Assembly: GCA_902602595.1 (NCBI GenBank)
Contig: CACKRJ010000001.1
Coordinates: forward strand, 186,001 to 250,000
From: an uncultured SAR86 cluster bacterium
GTDB lineage: Bacteria > Pseudomonadota > Gammaproteobacteria > Magnimaribacterales > D2472
Length of the DNA stretch: 64,000 nucleotides
Reading direction: 5' to 3'
The notes beneath the pieces are model-generated. The model did not search any database and was not told the DNA's origin. It saw only the letters and a program-made list of their open reading frames with translations. Both the position numbers and the translations under genes were made by a program. This document shows positions 8,335-17,081 of the stretch, in pieces; positions within the stretch are counted from its first letter, which is position 1, and each line of letters begins with the position of its first letter.

Positions 8335-9375
8335 CTATTCGTTAGCTTGGGGAACTTTAGAAATAGTTATCTGTTTTTTTTCAATAAATTTTATATACCA
8401 CTCAATGTAGTGCCTATAACCATCCTCAAGACAATACTTTGGTTTATATCCTATTAAGTCTATTAGCTTTGCATTGGATAGAGTGCCTCTTTTTGGAAGA
8501 AACTCATTTCTTTCTTGTTTATGGATAGTTAGTTTAGGAAAATACTCTTTTAATATATCAGTTAACATATATATTGGTCTTGCATTTCCATAAGTGATGT
8601 TAAAAGTTTCATTTTCACCATTTTTTGAGTCTGAGACAGCAACTATTGCATCAACTAAATCCTTGATATAGGTAAAGTCAAGCTTTTCATCTTCATCAGC
8701 AGATACAACTAAATCTCGCTTGGCAATAGCACTCTCAATAAAAATTTGGGAGACCCTTCTACTGATGCACCTTTCCCCATAAAGAGCAGAGGGTCGAATT
8801 ATTGAATAATTAATATCGTATATATCGGAGTAACACTTAACCATTTTCTCACCCATATATTTGAATGTTGCATAAATACCAAAAGGATTAACCGAGTCAT
8901 CCTCATGAACAATATCTTTGGTAAAGTGTCCATATATTGTACTTGTGGACATGTATACCAGCCTTGTTTTTTTATTTCCTCTTAGAGCATCAAGGGTATT
9001 GCTTAGAGGCAGAACGCCGTTTTCAAATGCCTCATCAGGATCCTTATTACTTCTAGATGCATGAGCAACAGCTGCAAGGAGAACAATAATGTCAGGATTT
9101 TCTTCCTCTATAATTGCTCTTACCTCATGCTTATTCTTCAAATCAAATACTTTTAGTTGAACTCCCTGATCATTTAAGAGATGTAATCTCTCATCTAAAA
9201 TTGATCTGTAAAGTTTGGGCTCTTGCAATCCAGCGTCTGTATTAAAAGTTGTAACTAAATTATTAATTTGAAAGCTGTCATAGATGATGGTCTCAAAACC
9301 TTGCGCTTTATAGGACATAGCAAGATGATGTCCAATAAAACCAGCCCCACCAAATAATAATACTTTCTTTGTCAT
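8335..9375 (-). CDS. NAD-dependent epimerase/dehydratase family protein
   Basis: Extended SDR of 346 aa that probably modifies a nucleotide-linked hexose. The Rossmann motif GGAGFIGHHLA is at residues 9-19. The catalytic YATFK (Tyr and Lys) follows the serine block MSTSTIYG. It lacks clear features that would separate an epimerase from a 4,6-dehydratase, so I do not name the reaction. Its ATG overlaps the stop of the upstream aminotransferase as ATGA (4 nt), the classic sign of coupled translation, so the two may act in sequence (oxidation or epimerisation with amination). Confidence 0.8.
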   Translation of the reverse strand: MTKKVLLFGGAGFIGHHLAMSYKAQGFETIIYDSFQINNLVTTFNTDAGLQEPKLYRSILDERLHLLNDQGVQLKVFDLKNKHEVRAIIEEENPDIIVLLAAVAHASRSNKDPDEAFENGVLPLSNTLDALRGNKKTRLVYMSTSTIYGHFTKDIVHEDDSVNPFGIYATFKYMGEKMVKCYSDIYDINYSIIRPSALYGERCISRRVSQIFIESAIAKRDLVVSADEDEKLDFTYIKDLVDAIVAVSDSKNGENETFNITYGNARPIYMLTDILKEYFPKLTIHKQERNEFLPKRGTLSNAKLIDLIGYKPKYCLEDGYRHYIEWYIKFIEKKQITISKVPQANE

Positions 9376-10484
9376 GATTGTAAAAAATGAGAGATTATGT
9401 TTCCAATAATATTAATATTATCGACCGAAAGGTGAGGGCCCACAGGCAATGCAATTGATTGATTCGCAATAATTGATGCATTATCAATTGATGTTTTCTG
9501 AAAATTTAATTTTTTATATGCAGAAAATTCTGAAACTGGATTAGGGTAATATACGCTCGATCCTATTTCATTACTTTTTAAAATGTCTTGTAGAGCAATC
9601 CTTTGAGAGTTTGAATCAAGTATCATAATGAATGAATATCTAGAAGAACCATCGGGTTGGATTAAGGCACGAGCTTTTAACTCTGGGAATTGAAGATACG
9701 TTTGATAATTTGCCTCTCTTGCGGACAATATATTATCGGCTTTATTCATTTGCTCAATTCCAAGAGCTGCAGGAAGTTCTGGCATACGATAATTGAAACC
9801 AATAGAAGTAACATCATATTGTCCTGGCAAAGATCTATTCAAAAATGAACGGTCTACTCCAAAAGCTTTAATAAGATCAAGATCAACTTGCGTACCATGC
9901 CTTGAAATTACCATTCCACCCTCTCCAGTACATAGTTGTTTTGCTGGATGAAAAGAGAAGCAACCATAGTCTCCAAATAAACCAACATGCTTTCCATCAT
10001 ATTTTGCTCCTACCGCTAGAGCACAATCTTCAACTAAATACAGATTATTTGAATTTACAATATCCATTACCTTTTCCATATTACATGGGGATCCATTGAA
10101 ATGAACCAATGTCATTCCTACAAATGAGTCATCAACAATTTCAGACACTAAATCTAAATCAATATTTCCTGTAGCAATTTCACAATCAACAAAAACAGGA
10201 GTGTTACCCGACAGAACAATTGCATTTGCGGTAGCAACATGCGTCATAGCGGGACAAATAACCTTTCCTTTTCGATCAAAAGACAGCATATGATGGGCTA
10301 GATGCAGACCGGCTGTACAATTACTAACTGATGATGCGGATATAGCCCCAGTAAAATCTTTAAAAGATCTCTCAAAATCTTCAGTTTTTTTTCCGTGGAC
10401 AAATATGCCAGAATCATAAACTTCCTTTATGGAAGAAAATTCTTCATCATCATTGAAAAAAGGCTTTGCAAAAGGAAATTTCAT
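9372..10484 (-). CDS. DegT/DnrJ/EryC1/StrS-family sugar aminotransferase
   Basis: PLP-dependent aminotransferase that adds an amino group to a keto sugar, usually with glutamate as donor. It is 370 aa, the family length. The PLP-binding lysine is in SFHPAKQLCTGEGG near residue 190. VEDCALAVGA supplies the aspartate that contacts the PLP ring, and FNYRMPELPAALG is another family block. In nonulosonate pathways the equivalent genes are legC, pseC and spsC. It is the first gene after a 78-nt gap that holds an inverted repeat, so a promoter may lie there. Confidence 0.9.
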   Translation of the reverse strand: MKFPFAKPFFNDDEEFSSIKEVYDSGIFVHGKKTEDFERSFKDFTGAISASSVSNCTAGLHLAHHMLSFDRKGKVICPAMTHVATANAIVLSGNTPVFVDCEIATGNIDLDLVSEIVDDSFVGMTLVHFNGSPCNMEKVMDIVNSNNLYLVEDCALAVGAKYDGKHVGLFGDYGCFSFHPAKQLCTGEGGMVISRHGTQVDLDLIKAFGVDRSFLNRSLPGQYDVTSIGFNYRMPELPAALGIEQMNKADNILSAREANYQTYLQFPELKARALIQPDGSSRYSFIMILDSNSQRIALQDILKSNEIGSSVYYPNPVSEFSAYKKLNFQKTSIDNASIIANQSIALPVGPHLSVDNINIIGNIISHFLQS

Positions 10485-10501
10485 TTATTTAGTGCTTATA
10501 T

Positions 10502-10534
10502 TTATGAATGAGATTATATCTTAGATTCATAAAT
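10502..10534. repeat. inverted repeat upstream of the aminotransferase gene
   Basis: Two 9-bp perfect inverted arms, TTTATGAAT and ATTCATAAA, separated by 15 nt, lie in the 78-nt gap between asnB-like (10563) and the aminotransferase (10484). The spacing suits a dimeric DNA-binding protein or a loose RNA hairpin. The rest of the gap is AT-rich with no gene. Confidence 0.4.
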
Positions 10535-10562
10535 GTGAAGAAAATAATTATTTATATTAAGT

Positions 10563-12389
10563 TTATTGCTCTAGAAAAATTTTAGCGTTAATAAAATTAA
10601 ATAAAAACTTACTAAAACTATTTGGAAGTTCGTCTTGTTTGATTAAATTTAGAATTTTCTCTTTATTCACAATTTCATATATTTTGCTATCTTTTTTAAA
10701 GAAATCTAAAGTTTCTGAGCTAGAAAAATCTAGTAATTCTGAAAGCGAAGCATTGAAACCTACTTTTCTATCATTGTCGAGGATAAAATCTGGAACAATC
10801 CCTCTCATGGCCTCTCGTAATATTGACTTAGTTTTTCCTTTGTAGATAAGAAACTTACTTGGGACAGAATAAGCATGTGAAAATAAATCTGTATCAAGAA
10901 ATGGAGATCTATTTTCTATGGAAACAGACATAGCATTTAGGTCGTCCTCAAGCAGTATTACTGGAATAGCCTCTTCAAATAACTCATTTAACATCCTATT
11001 TCTTAATAAATTTTTATGAAATTTTCTTTCATAAAATTCCTCATACCATCCATCGATCAAGAATTCAGAAAATAAATCATTGTTAAGATAGATGTGTTTT
11101 CTGAAGTTAGAGTTATTTATATATAAATATGGATCCTTTAAGAATGGGTTTCTTACGAAGCTGCCAATTCCATTCTTCCAATAATTAATCGCCTCATCAA
11201 GCTCTTGACTAGAATTCTTGAACTCATTGAAGTACAAATTATTGTGATCATAATATCCTGTAAATAATTCATCTGCAGCTGTTCCACTAATTGAAATTTT
11301 GTAGCCATTTTTGGCTACATTTTTTACAAGATCCCAATGAATATAGTATGAAATAGTTGAAACCGGCTGCCCATGACAATCGATCAGTTCTCTTAAATTA
11401 TTTAAAAAGTTATTAGTATCTAGAGGTATTTTGGTATGTTGTATTCCTAGATCTTTTACAGATTTTTCTACAAGCATATCCTCTTCATATCTCTGATCAG
11501 CACTTATAAGCGTAAATCCATGAACATCATAATCTAGCTCTCTTTTGGCTATCGAGATTAATGAGTTAGAGTCAATGCCTCCGCTCATACAAAAAGCTAA
11601 TGGGACATCAGATCTTGTTCTAATATTCATGCTTTGAATCAATTTATCCCTCGTTCCGCTTACGGCATCTCTGAAAGACATATCTTTGTTCTCTTCATAG
11701 GAATTAGTAAAATCCCAAAAGAGAAAGTGGGATTTACTTAAATTATTGTCAATTTTTAACAAGGAAGCTTTTTCAAGACATTTAACACCTTGAAAAAAAG
11801 TTTCTGAGGTTTTAAATAAAGACTTATATCCATTTACTAAGTATCTTTTTAAATGATTGAAATTAACTTCAAATGACTTATTTGCTAAATTTCTAAGACT
11901 GTTAATTTCTGAAGAAAAATATAATCCTTTTTCATTTTCATAAATATAAAAAGGCTTTTCACCAAATTTATCTCTTGAAAGTGTCAAATTCATTGACTCT
12001 AGGTCTAAATGTGCCATAGCCCACATACCTTCAAATTTTGAATAAGCATCATCTCCCCAAAAATCAATAGCTGCTGCAACCACTTCAGTGTCACCAGTTG
12101 TTTTAAATGAGAATCCATGAACCTCTAGCTCTGCTCTAATCTCTATAAAATTGTAAATTTCACCATTAAATATAATCATTGAATTTTGATACCTAAATGG
12201 CTGAGCAGATCTATTATCTAAGTCTATAATTGCCAGTCTGGTATGAAGTAAAGCAATTTTATGATTATTATGGGTAAATATTTTGTAACCGTTAGCGTCT
12301 GGCCCCCTATGATGCATTGAATCTAGGCAATTTGATACAGACAATGAATCAATTGATCCAGGACCTATAAAACCAGCTATACCGCACAT
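10563..12389 (-). CDS. asnB: asparagine synthase (glutamine-hydrolysing)
   Basis: Two-domain class II amidotransferase of 608 aa. The N-terminal Ntn-hydrolase domain begins MCGIAGFIG with the nucleophile Cys2 and contains HTRLAIIDL and FNGEIYNF; it releases ammonia from glutamine. The C-terminal synthetase domain has the PP-loop CMSGGIDSN for ATP near residue 268. Within polysaccharide clusters such proteins often amidate a sugar acid rather than make free asparagine (as WbpS-like proteins do), and two uronic-acid enzymes are present in this cluster. The start overlaps nothing; the preceding GNAT gene ends 2 nt before it. Confidence 0.88.
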   Translation of the reverse strand: MCGIAGFIGPGSIDSLSVSNCLDSMHHRGPDANGYKIFTHNNHKIALLHTRLAIIDLDNRSAQPFRYQNSMIIFNGEIYNFIEIRAELEVHGFSFKTTGDTEVVAAAIDFWGDDAYSKFEGMWAMAHLDLESMNLTLSRDKFGEKPFYIYENEKGLYFSSEINSLRNLANKSFEVNFNHLKRYLVNGYKSLFKTSETFFQGVKCLEKASLLKIDNNLSKSHFLFWDFTNSYEENKDMSFRDAVSGTRDKLIQSMNIRTRSDVPLAFCMSGGIDSNSLISIAKRELDYDVHGFTLISADQRYEEDMLVEKSVKDLGIQHTKIPLDTNNFLNNLRELIDCHGQPVSTISYYIHWDLVKNVAKNGYKISISGTAADELFTGYYDHNNLYFNEFKNSSQELDEAINYWKNGIGSFVRNPFLKDPYLYINNSNFRKHIYLNNDLFSEFLIDGWYEEFYERKFHKNLLRNRMLNELFEEAIPVILLEDDLNAMSVSIENRSPFLDTDLFSHAYSVPSKFLIYKGKTKSILREAMRGIVPDFILDNDRKVGFNASLSELLDFSSSETLDFFKKDSKIYEIVNKEKILNLIKQDELPNSFSKFLFNFINAKIFLEQ

Positions 12390-12391
12390 TG

Positions 12392-13096
12392 TTATATATG
12401 CTTATGAAGCATAAAAGTTGTCGAGTGAATCTTAAAACCTAGTTTTGAATAGAAATTTATTGATTGATGGTTACTAAGTTGAGTTCCCACATACACCGAA
12501 TTTGTTTTTGGTAGAAAATCATGAATAGCACCCACAATTATTGATCCTGCCCCTAAACCTCTTTTATTTTGATCCATAGCAATCAAGTCTATAACGCAGT
12601 CATTGTTTGATTTGGTAATGATTAATAAAAAGCCGAGAACATTTTTATCTTTATCCTCAACAACCAAAGAAAGATCTCCCCTCTTTCCAAGAACGTAATT
12701 TCTTACCCAGTCAGCTTTAACTTGAGAGGCGTGCTCATTATTTATTTTTGGATCTTTATGGAATCTATCTTTTGAAAAACCTTCGAAAGCAATAGAAGTT
12801 AAAATTTTTTCATCTTGAATGTTTGCTTCTCTTACAGATAGTGAATCTGATTTTCTATTACGCAATGACTTCAGCTCAGTTTCTAACAAAACATTGATGT
12901 CAATAAGATCAAAATCATGCTTAACTAAACTTGATAATAAATCGACTCTCTCTGAGGGAACTTTTGAGCATATAAGTCCAGGAGAAGAAACCTGAGTTTC
13001 TAAGGAGAAACTGTAATTATCAGCACTATCAATAATTAAATTATAGACATTTTTTTTTAGTCTTTCTTCAAGCCAAGAATCAGTTTTATATTGCAT
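12392..13096 (-). CDS. GNAT-family N-acetyltransferase
   Basis: Acetyl-CoA-dependent acyltransferase, 234 aa. The GNAT motif A (MDQNKRGLGAGSIIV) near residue 175-190 carries the R/Q-x-x-G-x-G pyrophosphate loop, followed by the LSNHQSINFYSKLGFK block usual near the C-terminus. The N-terminal 90 residues resemble the WecD-type layout, in which a first subdomain precedes the GNAT core. The probable substrate is the amino sugar made by the DegT-family enzyme, as in SpsD or LegH steps. It overlaps the Gfo/Idh gene by 11 nt. Confidence 0.8.
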   Translation of the reverse strand: MQYKTDSWLEERLKKNVYNLIIDSADNYSFSLETQVSSPGLICSKVPSERVDLLSSLVKHDFDLIDINVLLETELKSLRNRKSDSLSVREANIQDEKILTSIAFEGFSKDRFHKDPKINNEHASQVKADWVRNYVLGKRGDLSLVVEDKDKNVLGFLLIITKSNNDCVIDLIAMDQNKRGLGAGSIIVGAIHDFLPKTNSVYVGTQLSNHQSINFYSKLGFKIHSTTFMLHKHI

Positions 13097-14066
13097 TAAT
13101 AACCTTCATATTTTTTTCAATTTTAACTGATGATGACATCACTTCAAAAACTTTCTCAGCGTCTAAATCAAATGGCATATCATAAATAATAGAATCAATA
13201 AAATCTCCAAGTAAATCCCCTTTTTGGGTTCCTGGAAAATCTCCTTTAATATTTTCAGTCTCCACATTGGGTTCTTTGCCAAAGAAATATTTAGCATCAT
13301 TGCAGTCATGAACAAATGTACCCTTTGTTCCATATACTTTGATTTGATGGAAGTGCGGTGTGCTACTCCCAAAATTAGCTGTAAGTTTAAAAATGGCGCC
13401 TTTTTCCATTTCTAATAATGATGAGCTAAACTCTGGCCCTGAAAATGGAAGATCGAATGTTTGTTTTTTTGAAGAAAGTCCAATTGCATTTTTTAGTTTC
13501 AAATCGCATACCCACATCAATAAATCAAGAAGATGAATACCTCCCCCATGCATTACAGAATAATTCTCAATTTGACCTCTCCAACCGTTAGTTATTTTAG
13601 GAAGTCTCCCATAATCATAAGATCCCTCTGCATAATAGATTTCTCCAAGCTCCCCCCTCCGAACTCTTTCCATTAACTCAATAAAACGGGGTTCTTTTCT
13701 TAAAATAAAATTTGAAGATACTTTTAATTCTTTGTTTTGTGAATATATTGATTTAATAGAAGAGAGTTCCTTTTCAGATAAACAAATTGGTTTTTCTACA
13801 AAAATATGTTTCTTATTATTTAAAGCATCTATAATTTGATCGCAATGAAAGTTATCATAAGAGCAAATAGAGATTAGGTCGATATTTGGATCCCTCAAAA
13901 TTTCATTTGGGTTTTTGCAGGAATTTATATTTTTGTGCTTTTTCATTACATCTTTTAATTTATCTTGATTTAAGTCACAAACACTTACTTCGTTAATGCC
14001 TGGGTGAGATTGAAATGTTTCAAGATGCTTTTCTCCAACGCCTAAACCTATTATTCCAACATTCAT
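13086..14066 (-). CDS. Gfo/Idh/MocA-family oxidoreductase
   Basis: NAD(P)-dependent sugar oxidoreductase, 326 aa. The N-terminal Rossmann fold starts NVGIIGLGVGEKH. EKPICLSE contains the conserved lysine of the EKP motif near residue 93. The C-terminal half carries the GGGIHLLDLLMW block with the active-site His and Asp. Members oxidise or reduce C3 or C4 of nucleotide sugars or inositols. In this cluster it probably makes a keto sugar for later amination. The spsF-like gene ends 1 nt before it. Confidence 0.85.
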   Translation of the reverse strand: MNVGIIGLGVGEKHLETFQSHPGINEVSVCDLNQDKLKDVMKKHKNINSCKNPNEILRDPNIDLISICSYDNFHCDQIIDALNNKKHIFVEKPICLSEKELSSIKSIYSQNKELKVSSNFILRKEPRFIELMERVRRGELGEIYYAEGSYDYGRLPKITNGWRGQIENYSVMHGGGIHLLDLLMWVCDLKLKNAIGLSSKKQTFDLPFSGPEFSSSLLEMEKGAIFKLTANFGSSTPHFHQIKVYGTKGTFVHDCNDAKYFFGKEPNVETENIKGDFPGTQKGDLLGDFIDSIIYDMPFDLDAEKVFEVMSSSVKIEKNMKVINAI

Positions 14067-14067
14067 A

Positions 14068-14739
14068 TTAGTTATTTTCTTTTAAAATTTTATGTAGAGC
14101 TTTCCATTCAAGTGGAACACTATTCTTGCTATTAAAAAGTTTTGCAATTTTAATATAATCTTCTTTAGTATCAATTGACATTTGAAAATCCTGTAAATTT
14201 TGTCCGGATGAAAAATTTAATACTGAAAAATAATTTGGGTTTTTATAAACGCCCTGACATAGATGTTCTGTTGACCAGCCATCAAGAGAATCGTACCTCC
14301 CTGGTTCAATAAGTGCTTTTGGAATAACCTCAATTGACTGGCCTTTGGGGTAAGATCTCATTTGCGTGTTTGTTACAAGATCAAAATTACCTTGATGAAA
14401 GAGATTTACAGCTAAATCAACTAGATTTGGGTCGATGAGAGGGCTATCACCACAAATTCTTACAAAACAATCCTTCTGAAAACTGTTTAAAACCTCAAAG
14501 ACCCTTAATTGCAAGTTTTCTAAAGGACCTCTATGGCAATGATAATTCTTAGAATTACAATAGTCATAAATCGGGTCATCGCTTGTTTCGGCTGATGTGG
14601 CTACAACGATAAGATCAATGGTTGATGCCAAAGAAATTCTCTCATGAATAATCTCCAGCATTTTTCTTTTTCCCAAAGGCATTAAAACTTTTCCAGGAAG
14701 TCTATTAGAAGACATACGCGCATGAATAATAGCTAGCAT
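14068..14739 (-). CDS. SpsF-like cytidylyltransferase/NTP-transferase
   Basis: Nucleotidyltransferase of 223 aa with the MobA/CMP-KDO-type fold. The signature IHARMSSNRLPGKVLMPLG is at residues 4-22, and ICGDSPLIDP holds the metal-binding Asp near residue 95-104. SpsF and related proteins activate nonulosonic acids as CMP-sugars, which fits the NeuB/SpsE-type synthase in the same cluster. It is the first gene of the glycan block: the next gene upstream is pgsA, only 6 nt away, so the block may be read through from the pgsA-uvrC side. Confidence 0.85.
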   Translation of the reverse strand: MLAIIHARMSSNRLPGKVLMPLGKRKMLEIIHERISLASTIDLIVVATSAETSDDPIYDYCNSKNYHCHRGPLENLQLRVFEVLNSFQKDCFVRICGDSPLIDPNLVDLAVNLFHQGNFDLVTNTQMRSYPKGQSIEVIPKALIEPGRYDSLDGWSTEHLCQGVYKNPNYFSVLNFSSGQNLQDFQMSIDTKEDYIKIAKLFNSKNSVPLEWKALHKILKENN

Positions 14740-14745
14740 AAATAT

Positions 14746-15297
14746 CTATATTTCCTGATCATTTGTGACATAGTATGAATTTAAAAAATATTGTAGGCCT
14801 GTATAGATTGTAATTAGCATTGCAAGGAATATGAAAAAGTTTGCCATAAACATTATTAACGCATAATCAAAGATTAATGCAGTTAGAAATATTGCAATAG
14901 TAAATAATTGCACCGAGGTTTTAGTTTTTGCAAGAAACGTCACTTTTGTTGCATTAGTCTTAAAATTTCGTGCGTTAGACTCACGAAGTGCGCTTATTAA
15001 GAATTCCCTCATGAGTATAAAACTAGAACAAATACCTAAAAAAAAGCTATCTAAATAAATGCTAAGCCCGATAAACATGAAAACTATCAAAATTTTGTCG
15101 GCAACAGGGTCTAAAATTTCACCTAATTGAGAGGTTAAATTATGCTTGCGCGCTAAAAACCCATCAAAATAATCAGTCAAGCCTGCAAGAATAAATAGTA
15201 CAAGACATATATAAAACTCTTCTGCAAATATTAAGCAAAATAATATTGGTCCAGCTAAAATTCTGGAGTACGTAAGAAAGTTAATAAATAATTTCAT
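14746..15297 (-). CDS. pgsA: CDP-diacylglycerol-glycerol-3-phosphate 3-phosphatidyltransferase
   Basis: Inner-membrane enzyme that makes phosphatidylglycerophosphate, the committed step to phosphatidylglycerol and cardiolipin. It is 183 aa with several hydrophobic helices. The CDP-alcohol phosphotransferase motif (DxxDG..AR...G...D...D) is complete in DYFDGFLARKHNLTSQLG and the following EILDPVADK. Its start overlaps the uvrC stop by one base (TAATG), and uvrC-pgsA order is conserved in gammaproteobacteria. The next lipid step, PgpA, is encoded at 53437-53898. Confidence 0.95.
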   Translation of the reverse strand: MKLFINFLTYSRILAGPILFCLIFAEEFYICLVLFILAGLTDYFDGFLARKHNLTSQLGEILDPVADKILIVFMFIGLSIYLDSFFLGICSSFILMREFLISALRESNARNFKTNATKVTFLAKTKTSVQLFTIAIFLTALIFDYALIMFMANFFIFLAMLITIYTGLQYFLNSYYVTNDQEI

Positions 15298-17081
15298 TAT
15301 AAAGTTAAGTTCTGTTTAATCCTCTCGGCTATTTTAATACTAATTCCAGCAACTGAGCATAATTCATCTAAACTTGCTGCTTGAATTGATTTAATCGATT
15401 GGAATCTTTTAAGGAGTAAGGCTTTTTTTTTGATTCCGAGACCTTTAATGTTATCTAATTTAGATTTTCTTAAGTTCTTGTTTTTTTTCTTTCTGTTATT
15501 TGCAATAGCAAATCTATGAGACTCATCACGAATTTGTTGAAGAAGCAAAAATCCTGAGCTATCTTTTGGCATTTCTATGATGCCTCTCTTAGAAAGAATT
15601 GTTTCTGTAGATCTTACTCTTTTCGACCCCTTAACAATGCTTAGTATAATCGGTGGATCTTTTATCAAATTAGAAAAAGTACTCAAAGCAGCTTTCAACT
15701 GAAGCTTCCCTCCATCAATAAGAATAATATCTGGTAATGGATTTATGTTTGCTTTGTTGATTCTTCTTTCAAGCACATGCTTCACAGAGCCTACATCATT
15801 TCCAGATAATTCTTGAGGAATATTAAAAAGCCTGTACTTTGATTTTTCAGGTCCATTAGAAGAAAATCTTACAGCTGAAGCCACTGCATCCTTGCCACTG
15901 TGATGACTTACATCAAAACCTTCAATGATTAAATCCTCTTTAACCGTGCCCAAGTATGACATAAGGTCTTTCGTAGCAAACAAATATTTATCAGATCTAT
16001 TCAATCGGTTATCTATAACTTGATTTGCATTTAATTTAGCTAATTTAGCAATCTTTCTTGTTTTTTGATTGGTGTTTGATGAAATCGAAATTTTTTTTCC
16101 GAATTTTAGCTTTACAGCTAGTTTAATTATAGAAAGATCTTTGGGCTTGATATTTAAGATAATTTTTTTTGGCAATGAAAAGCTATTCTGGTAATAAGAA
16201 AATATTAAACTTTGAAACAAACTATCTATATCTAGCAATTGATTACCTTTAAGATAATGTGTTTTAGTGCCTCTGATCTTTCCATCTCTCAAAGATAATA
16301 TGCACACTCCTGTACTATCTAACTTCGATACGCATGTAAAAAAGTCAACGCTGGTTAAAGAGCTGTTAAATGATTGCTCTTGATGCAAAAGATCTAAACT
16401 TCTAATTCTTTTTTTTATCTCATTCGCTCTTTCGAATTCTTGTTCATCAGCAAGTTTTTGCATCTGACCTGTCATTAATGATTTAGTTTTTTTTCCTGAA
16501 GAAGATAAGTAATGTTGAGCAGATGTGATATCCCCTTGATAGCTAGTCTCAGAAATTAAATTTATACATGGAGCAGAACATCTTTGCATTTGATGCTCGA
16601 TGCATGGCCTAGATCGGTTGTTGAAAGTTGCATCGCTACAATTTCGAATTTGATAAATCTTCTGCAAATCTTTTATTGTTGCTTTTACAGCCTGAACACT
16701 AATGAACGGACCAAAATAATTTTTTGAAATAGCATGTTTTGATCTCCTCATGCTAATACTGGGGTATTTATGATCCATAGAGAAATGTATGTATGGATAA
16801 GTCTTATCATCTCTTAAAAGAATATTAAACCGCGGTAAATTTTCCTTTATTAAAGATTGCTCCAAAAGAAGAGCTTCGGCTTCAGTAATTGTTGAAAAGG
16901 TCTCAATTTTGTCTGTAAGGATTTTAATCTGTTGTGTTTTTCTATCTTTAAAAGATTTACCAAAATATGAAGATACTCTTTTTCTTAAATCTTTGGCTTT
17001 GCCAATATATATAATTTTATTTTTAGAAAAAAATTTATATATTCCAGGAGTATTAGGAACTTGTTTTAAATCCAATACCAT
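15297..17081 (-). CDS. uvrC: excinuclease ABC subunit C
   Basis: Makes both incisions around a DNA lesion in nucleotide excision repair after UvrA/UvrB recognition. It is 594 aa, close to the E. coli length. The N-terminal GIY-YIG nuclease has NTPGIYKFF and IIYIGKAKDLRKR (residues 9-36). A UvrB-binding UVR helix pair follows near residue 200. The RNase H-like second nuclease has EGFDVSHHSG and ILIDGGKLQL, and the end has a helix-hairpin-helix region (KGLGIKKKALLLKRF). Stop and start with pgsA and pgi are fused as TAATG. Confidence 0.97.
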   Translation of the reverse strand: MVLDLKQVPNTPGIYKFFSKNKIIYIGKAKDLRKRVSSYFGKSFKDRKTQQIKILTDKIETFSTITEAEALLLEQSLIKENLPRFNILLRDDKTYPYIHFSMDHKYPSISMRRSKHAISKNYFGPFISVQAVKATIKDLQKIYQIRNCSDATFNNRSRPCIEHQMQRCSAPCINLISETSYQGDITSAQHYLSSSGKKTKSLMTGQMQKLADEQEFERANEIKKRIRSLDLLHQEQSFNSSLTSVDFFTCVSKLDSTGVCILSLRDGKIRGTKTHYLKGNQLLDIDSLFQSLIFSYYQNSFSLPKKIILNIKPKDLSIIKLAVKLKFGKKISISSNTNQKTRKIAKLAKLNANQVIDNRLNRSDKYLFATKDLMSYLGTVKEDLIIEGFDVSHHSGKDAVASAVRFSSNGPEKSKYRLFNIPQELSGNDVGSVKHVLERRINKANINPLPDIILIDGGKLQLKAALSTFSNLIKDPPIILSIVKGSKRVRSTETILSKRGIIEMPKDSSGFLLLQQIRDESHRFAIANNRKKKNKNLRKSKLDNIKGLGIKKKALLLKRFQSIKSIQAASLDELCSVAGISIKIAERIKQNLTL

